From: Marinobacter sp. THAF197a
GTDB taxonomy: Bacteria > Pseudomonadota > Gammaproteobacteria > Pseudomonadales > Oleiphilaceae
Direction: 5' to 3'
NCBI RefSeq assembly: GCF_009363275.1
Contig: NZ_CP045324.1
Span: forward strand, 2,170,001-2,234,000
DNA: 64,000 nucleotides
Position numbers and translations under genes: made by a program. Shown one piece after another: positions 59,087 through 64,000 of this stretch. The notes under the pieces were generated by a model. The model worked only from the letters and a program-made list of their open reading frames with translations. It ran no database searches and was not told the origin of the DNA. The stretch's first letter is position 1. The number at the start of each line of letters is the position of its first letter.

Positions 59087-61123
59087 TCAGCCTGCTACGC
59101 CGTGCTCCTCTAAAAGGGCGAGAAGCCCCTCTTCATCCAGGACAGGCACTCCCAGCTGTTCTGCCTTGGCCAGTTTGGAGCCAGCAGCCTCACCCGCCAC
59201 CACGCAGGCGGTTTTCTTGGAAACGCTGCCCGCCACCTTGGCCCCCAGCTTCTCCAGTTTTTCCTTCGCCTGGTCCCGGGTCATCTGTGACAGGGTGCCG
59301 GTCAGCACCCAGGTTTCGCCAGCAAGAGGTTTGGCCTCGGCAGGGACAACCTGTTCTTCCTGCCAGCTTACTCCGGCGTCTTGCAAAGCCTGCAGGGTTT
59401 CCTGGTTGTGGGGCTGGTCGAAGAAAGTGCGAATATGCCCGGCCACGATGGGGCCAACGTCCGGAACCGCCTGAAGCGCCTCGTCATTGGCGGCTGAAAT
59501 TGCCTCAAGGGTACCGAAATGCGACGCCAGCGACTTCGCGGTCGCCTCACCCACCTCACGAATACCCAGGGCGTAGAGGAATCGCCACAGCACCGGATTA
59601 CGGGCCCGGTCAATGGCCGCCACAAGATTACCTGCGGATTTATCCCCCATACGGTCAAGGCTCGACAATTGGAATTTGGTTAGTCGGTACAGGTCCGCGA
59701 CGGTGTTTACCATGCCCTCATCCACCAGCACTTCAATCAGCCGGTCCCCCAAACCCTCAATGTCCAGGGCCTTCCGGGAGGCATAATGACGGATGGCTTC
59801 CTTTCGCTGAGCCGGGCAATACAGGCCGCCGGAACAGCGAGCCACCGCTTCGCCTTCAATCTGCACGATATCTGAGTCACAGACCGGGCATTGGCTCGGC
59901 ATGACCACTTTGGCTGCGCCCTCCGGGCGTTTCTCTGGAACCACCTTCACCACTTGCGGGATCACGTCTCCGGCCCGGCGGATGAATACCGTGTCGCCGA
60001 TGTGCACATCCAGCCGGCGAATCTCGTCCATGTTGTGGAGTGTTGCGTTGGAAACGGTCACGCCACCCACAAACACTGGCTTGAGCCGGGCAACAGGCGT
60101 GACAGCCCCGGTCCTGCCCACCTGGAACTCCACATCTTCAATTACGGTCAGTTCTTCCTGAGCGGGGAATTTGTGGGCAATGGCCCACCGGGGCGCCCTG
60201 GACACAAAGCCCAGCTGCTGCTGCAAATCCAGTCGATTCACCTTGAACACGATACCGTCTATTTCGTACGGCAGCGTGTCGCGCTTGGCCATCAGCTCCT
60301 GGTACGCTTGGAGACACGCTTCAACGCCCTTGGCTGTGCGCATTTCCGGGTTAATACGAAACCCCCAGCCTCGAACCCGCTGCAGGCTTTCCCAGTGGGT
60401 TTCAGGCAGCAGGCTGTCGTCGGTGACCGCCATGCTGTAGGCACACAGCTCCAGGGGCCGCTTGGCGGTGACTGTCGATTTCTTCTGGCGCAGGCTGCCG
60501 GCGGCGGCGTTTCTGGGGTTTACAAAGGTCTTTTCACCTTGCTCAGCGAGGCGCCGGTTCAGTTGCTCAAACCCCGCCTTGGGCATATACACTTCACCCC
60601 GAACTTCCACCAGATCCGGGTAGTCGTCGCCCCGCAAGGTCAAAGGGACTGACGGAATGGTGCGTATATTGGCAGTGATATCCTCGCCGGTATAACCGTC
60701 GCCTCGGGTGGCGGCCCGAGTCAATACACCCTGCTCATAGTGCAGGCTGACCGCAAGGCCATCCAGCTTGGGCTCACAAACATATTCCACTGGATCCTCG
60801 GTTGCCAGGCGATCACGCACTCGGCGGTCGAAATCACGGAGCTCGTCGTCGCTGAACGCGTTGTCCAGTGACAACATGGGCAATCGATGAGTGATTTCTT
60901 GAAAACTGGTTTCCGCAGTACTGCCAACCCGCCGGGTGGGCGAGTTATCTGTGGCCAGTTCCGGGTAGTCCGCTTCCAGTGTCTGGAGTTCACGGAACAG
61001 CCGATCGTATTCGGCATCGGGTATCCTGGGGTCATCCAGAACGTAATAGTAGTAGTTATGATCGTCCAGGGCAGCGCGCAACTGTTCCACGCGCTGCTGG
61101 ATATCGGCAGAAACCTGGCTCAT
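59087..61123 (-). CDS. ligA: NAD+-dependent DNA ligase
   Basis: LigA seals nicks in replication and repair, using NAD+. The 678-residue product has the N-terminal Ia domain, the adenylation domain with catalytic lysine 119 in CEPKLDGLAVS, and an OB fold. A four-cysteine zinc finger (CPVCDSDIVQIEGEAVARC onwards), tandem HhH motifs and a C-terminal BRCT domain (about 595-670) follow. The length is normal. ATG 61123 (MSQVSADIQQR) is 24 bases after zipA, the usual order. Confidence 0.97.
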   Translation of the reverse strand: MSQVSADIQQRVEQLRAALDDHNYYYYVLDDPRIPDAEYDRLFRELQTLEADYPELATDNSPTRRVGSTAETSFQEITHRLPMLSLDNAFSDDELRDFDRRVRDRLATEDPVEYVCEPKLDGLAVSLHYEQGVLTRAATRGDGYTGEDITANIRTIPSVPLTLRGDDYPDLVEVRGEVYMPKAGFEQLNRRLAEQGEKTFVNPRNAAAGSLRQKKSTVTAKRPLELCAYSMAVTDDSLLPETHWESLQRVRGWGFRINPEMRTAKGVEACLQAYQELMAKRDTLPYEIDGIVFKVNRLDLQQQLGFVSRAPRWAIAHKFPAQEELTVIEDVEFQVGRTGAVTPVARLKPVFVGGVTVSNATLHNMDEIRRLDVHIGDTVFIRRAGDVIPQVVKVVPEKRPEGAAKVVMPSQCPVCDSDIVQIEGEAVARCSGGLYCPAQRKEAIRHYASRKALDIEGLGDRLIEVLVDEGMVNTVADLYRLTKFQLSSLDRMGDKSAGNLVAAIDRARNPVLWRFLYALGIREVGEATAKSLASHFGTLEAISAANDEALQAVPDVGPIVAGHIRTFFDQPHNQETLQALQDAGVSWQEEQVVPAEAKPLAGETWVLTGTLSQMTRDQAKEKLEKLGAKVAGSVSKKTACVVAGEAAGSKLAKAEQLGVPVLDEEGLLALLEEHGVAG

Positions 61124-61147
61124 CGGATCGAATGTCCTGATTAAGTG

Positions 61148-62209
61148 TTATACCCGATGGGAACGCTGTTTGCGTTCGAATTCACGGATGCGCTGCCGGC
61201 AGTGTTCAATCGTCTGCGGAGTCATCACGCTGCGGCGCTCGTCTTTCAGTTCACCGCCCATATTGCGCACAACGCACTGAGCTGTTTCGAGCATGAATTC
61301 GAAGGCCTGCATGGCATTGGATGGCCCGGGCAGGCTCATGAAGAAACTGATGCCAGGAGTGTTCAACGCTGGCATATCCTGGGGCCGGAAGGTTCCCGGC
61401 TCCACCGCGTTGGCAACGCTGAACTGCACTGGCGTGGTAGTGTCAGCACCTTCATGCCGGTGATAGATGTCCATGTCGCCATATTCAAGACCGCAGGCCT
61501 CAAACAGCTTTTTCAGTATCGTTCCCTGGAACTCCTCACCGCTACGCGCCAATACGTTAATCACCAGCACTTCCCTGGCTTCCGGGCGATTGGCTCCCGC
61601 CAACGGCTGGTTCTTGCGTGGGCCCGGTGCCGCTTCCCGGCGAGCGGTATCCTCCTCAACCTCTGTGGTCAACACAGGAGGTTCTTTCGCTCGGCTTTTT
61701 GCCGCGGGACGAGACTTCGGTTCTGGTGCGGGCTCGGGTGCCGGCTCCGGTTCTGGCGGCAGTTCGGGCTCTGATACCGGCCGGGCGGAGACTTCGTCGT
61801 CGTGGGCCTCAGTAGCCTCACCCGCCGGTGGTTCTACTGAACGCTCGGAACGGCTATTCACGACTCTTGGCTCACCCAGGACACCATCATCGACGTTGTC
61901 GTCGGTCGCGCCCCATCCCGATTCCAGCATAACGTCGTCATCGTCCGAACTGCCGAAATCCTCTGACGTGTCCCGCTTGAGGTAGCCCCGCTCTTCGAGG
62001 GTTCCCCTGGATACGGTTCGGGCTCCACCATTGGGAAGTTCTGGATTGTAATCATCATCGAGCGGGGAATCCTTCAGATCATCCGCGCCCATTCCGGAGG
62101 AAATCGCCATGGATTCCTTACGGGCCCGGCGCATCCGCCGAACACCATCAATGACGATTCCAAGAATAACCAGGGTACCTATGGCAATTAACCATTCCCT
62201 AAGTGACAT
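61148..62209 (-). CDS. zipA: Cell-division protein ZipA
   Basis: ZipA tethers FtsZ to the inner membrane at the division site. The 353-residue product has the N-terminal membrane anchor (LREWLIAIGTLVILGIVIDG), a basic then acidic/proline-rich linker (EPELPPEPEPAPEPAPEPKS) and the C-terminal FtsZ-binding domain (about 215-345; VINVLARSGEEFQGTILKKL, FEFMLETAQCVVRNMGG). It sits between smc and ligA, conserved in gammaproteobacteria. Confidence 0.95.
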   Translation of the reverse strand: MSLREWLIAIGTLVILGIVIDGVRRMRRARKESMAISSGMGADDLKDSPLDDDYNPELPNGGARTVSRGTLEERGYLKRDTSEDFGSSDDDDVMLESGWGATDDNVDDGVLGEPRVVNSRSERSVEPPAGEATEAHDDEVSARPVSEPELPPEPEPAPEPAPEPKSRPAAKSRAKEPPVLTTEVEEDTARREAAPGPRKNQPLAGANRPEAREVLVINVLARSGEEFQGTILKKLFEACGLEYGDMDIYHRHEGADTTTPVQFSVANAVEPGTFRPQDMPALNTPGISFFMSLPGPSNAMQAFEFMLETAQCVVRNMGGELKDERRSVMTPQTIEHCRQRIREFERKQRSHRV

Positions 62210-62330
62210 AGTGCTGCTGTCCTGTTTGCAGTTCGGAACGTTGCTACTCTAAGAAAAGCCCGTAATGAATACAACGCACTCCGGGCCGAGATGGCGTTAT
62301 TGTCATGGTTGACGCCTTTTTCGCCAACCC

Positions 62331-64000
62331 TCAAGCCTCCGCCAAGGCTGCCGCCTCGTCGACATCCACCGAAACCAGCCGGGAGCAACCCGGTTCGTGC
62401 ATGGTTACGCCCATCAACTGGTCCGCCATTTCCATGGCGATCTTGTTGTGGGTAATGTAGATGAACTGTACCTGTTTGGACATCTCTTTCACCATATTGG
62501 CGTAACGGCCAACGTTGGCATCGTCCAGCGGGGCGTCCACCTCATCCAGCATACAGAAAGGCGCCGGATTGAGCTGGAAGATAGAGAATACCAGGGCAAT
62601 TGCAGTCAAGGCTTTCTCGCCACCGGACAGCAGGTGAATGGTACTGTTCTTCTTGCCCGGTGGCCGCGCCATGATCGCCACGCCGGTCTCCAGCAGATCT
62701 TCGCCGGTCAGCTCCAGGTAGGCATTGCCACCGCCAAACACTTTTGGGAAAAGCGCCTGCAAGCCGCCATTAACCTGATCAAAGGTTTCCTTGAATCGCT
62801 GCCGGGTTTCCCGGTCTATTTTGCGAATGGCGGTATCCAGGGTTTCCAGGGCTTCCATCAGGTCGTTGTGCTGCTCATCCAGGTAGGTCTTTCGCTCACT
62901 CTGCACCTGATATTCCTCGATGGCTGCCAGATTAATGGCCCCCAACCGCTGGATACGGCTACCAATCTTCTCCAGTTCTTCGGCCCAGATTTTCTCATCG
63001 GCATCTTCCGGCAACTGGCCCAGCACTTCCTGGAGCTTTACATCCAGCTCCTTGAGCTGCTCGATGTGGTTACCGGACCGGATTTCCAGTGCCTGGGATT
63101 CCATCTTGAGCTTTTCCAGCCGGGCCCGTACCTCACCGACCACATGCTCGGTGCGGCTTCTGCCCTGCTCCCGCTCCCGTACTTCGCGGTCAATGTCTTC
63201 CAGGGCGTCCCTGGCGGCCGAAAGCTTCTCCTCCTCCGCCAACCGGCGCTCCAGAAGCCCCTCGAGTTGAAGTTGCAGGTCTTCCAGTGGCTCTTCAGCG
63301 CTCTCTCGGGTTTCCCGGAGCATATCAAGACGCTCTTCCAGCCGTTCTTTCTGCATTTGCATCCGTTCGATGGTCTGCTTCAAACCATCGCGCTGGCTTT
63401 GCAATGACTGCAGCTGCAACTGCAACTGGTGGGCATGGTCCCGGTCGTGGCGGGCTTCCTGGCGGAGCCTGTCCAGGTTCTCCCGCAAGGTGTCTCGCTG
63501 CTCCAGCAATCGCTCTTTCTCTTCATCGCTGTCCTCGGTTGAGGCCAGCGCCATGTTCCACTCTTCCCTGGCGGATTCGAGATCTTCCTTCTGCTGTTCA
63601 AGGCTCCCGCCCACATCCTCAATGTCATCCCGGATACGGCCAAGGCGGGCATCAATCTGTTCAGCCCGGGCTTTCAGACCACTGACTTTTGAGCTCAACG
63701 CACCGAGTTCCCGCTCAGCGTCACTCAAACGGGCCTGGGCTTCTTCCCTGGCCGACTCAGCACGCTCGCCCTGTTCCTGAAGCAACTCCAGTGCCTCGAC
63801 CGCCTGCTCAAGCAGCTCTTCCGCCTCTTGCAGACGTACCTCAAGCTCACTCACTTTCTTCTGGCGCTCAATGACACCGACTTGCCCGGCTTCGGAGTCG
63901 GGCATCAAGATCCAGTCACGAGCAACCCAGACGCCTTCAGGGGTAATCAAGCTGTCACCGGCCGAAAGTTGGGCCCGGCGCGCCAGTGCGTCACTGGTAG
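62331..64000 (-). CDS. smc: Chromosome segregation protein SMC (N-terminal part outside window)
   Basis: This is the C-terminal part of SMC, the condensin-like ATPase. The frame is open to the right edge (reads SDALARRAQLSAGDSL upstream of ITPEGVWVARDW, in the hinge region). It then has the long right-hand coiled coil, and ends in the head: signature LLSGGEKALTAIALVFSIFQ and Walker B FCMLDEVDAPLDD. About 556 residues are visible. The gene ends 121 bases before zipA. Confidence 0.96.
   Translation of the reverse strand, partial: TSDALARRAQLSAGDSLITPEGVWVARDWILMPDSEAGQVGVIERQKKVSELEVRLQEAEELLEQAVEALELLQEQGERAESAREEAQARLSDAERELGALSSKVSGLKARAEQIDARLGRIRDDIEDVGGSLEQQKEDLESAREEWNMALASTEDSDEEKERLLEQRDTLRENLDRLRQEARHDRDHAHQLQLQLQSLQSQRDGLKQTIERMQMQKERLEERLDMLRETRESAEEPLEDLQLQLEGLLERRLAEEEKLSAARDALEDIDREVREREQGRSRTEHVVGEVRARLEKLKMESQALEIRSGNHIEQLKELDVKLQEVLGQLPEDADEKIWAEELEKIGSRIQRLGAINLAAIEEYQVQSERKTYLDEQHNDLMEALETLDTAIRKIDRETRQRFKETFDQVNGGLQALFPKVFGGGNAYLELTGEDLLETGVAIMARPPGKKNSTIHLLSGGEKALTAIALVFSIFQLNPAPFCMLDEVDAPLDDANVGRYANMVKEMSKQVQFIYITHNKIAMEMADQLMGVTMHEPGCSRLVSVDVDEAAALAEA

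Noticed and set aside
58419..59474. 351-codon plus-strand frame across the lipoprotein gene start and the ligA 3' end
   Set aside because: Spans the ends of two real minus-strand genes and has no ribosome site or domain.
59023..59904. 293-codon plus-strand frame antisense to ligA
   Set aside because: Arginine/proline-rich composition typical of a reverse-strand shadow; ligA on the other strand is complete.
62397..63407. 336-codon plus-strand frame across smc
   Set aside because: Antisense to the SMC head and coiled coil; leucine/glutamine-rich shadow with no recognisable domain.
1..64000. CRISPR arrays, prophage, insertion sequences, rRNA
   Set aside because: No regularly spaced repeats, transposase or phage structural genes, or rRNA-like sequence were seen in reading either strand.

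Overview
The window is 64 kb of dense gammaproteobacterial chromosome, most consistent with Marinobacter or a close marine relative. That placement is inferred from gene content and synteny (type II secretion, gacA-uvrC-pgsA with glycine and cysteine tRNAs, flgA/flgMN beside cheV-cheR, mnmC, and smc-zipA-ligA), not from a database search. I see no prophage, insertion sequence, CRISPR array or rRNA.

Layout, left to right. 1-7058 (minus): type II secretion operon gspE-F-G-H-I-J-K-L, with gspL cut by the left edge. 7245-8578 (plus): a lone gspC followed by a LapG-type periplasmic cysteine protease. 8688-13451 (plus): three-gene operon of an alkyl-DHAP-synthase-like FAD enzyme, a GlpD-like dehydrogenase and an FGGY kinase. 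13472-14685: Xre/RES toxin-antitoxin pair with a palindromic operator. 14663-19168 (minus): MacA-MacB-NodT tripartite efflux operon. 19273-24354: two GGDEF-EAL cyclic-di-GMP proteins flanking a cold-shock gene. 24374-30239: an SDR, an FAD amine/amino-acid oxidase, and divergent genes for a lipoprotein hydrolase and a PhoX-type phosphatase. 30282-30485: tRNA-Cys and tRNA-Gly. 30725-35986: a START-domain protein, an L,D-transpeptidase-like protein and a four-gene MCE/Mla-type lipid transporter. 35998-39062 (minus): gacA-uvrC-pgsA. 39171-47166: assorted housekeeping and transport genes, with tRNA-Ser. 47176-51982: an MFS gene and chemotaxis/flagellar genes (cheR, cheV, flgA, flgM, flgN) with recognisable sigma-28 and possible sigma-54 promoters. 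52054-56223: a MshEN-domain protein, cyclophilin, mnmC and a CBS protein. 56247-64000 (minus): a large lipoprotein, ligA, zipA and the C-terminal part of smc.

The clearest candidate for something undescribed is the gene at 52054-52800. It carries two complete copies of the MshEN cyclic-di-GMP-binding motif, then one hydrophobic segment, then a probable extracytoplasmic domain with no enzyme signature, so it could carry cyclic-di-GMP information across the membrane. It lies beside the flagellar regulator genes. Together with the two GGDEF-EAL proteins and LapG, cyclic-di-GMP and the motile-to-sessile switch recur in the window. Other points worth pursuing are the AGPS-like/GlpD/FGGY operon, the lipid-handling block that separates pgsA from its usual tRNA neighbours, and the palindromic operator of the RES toxin-antitoxin pair.
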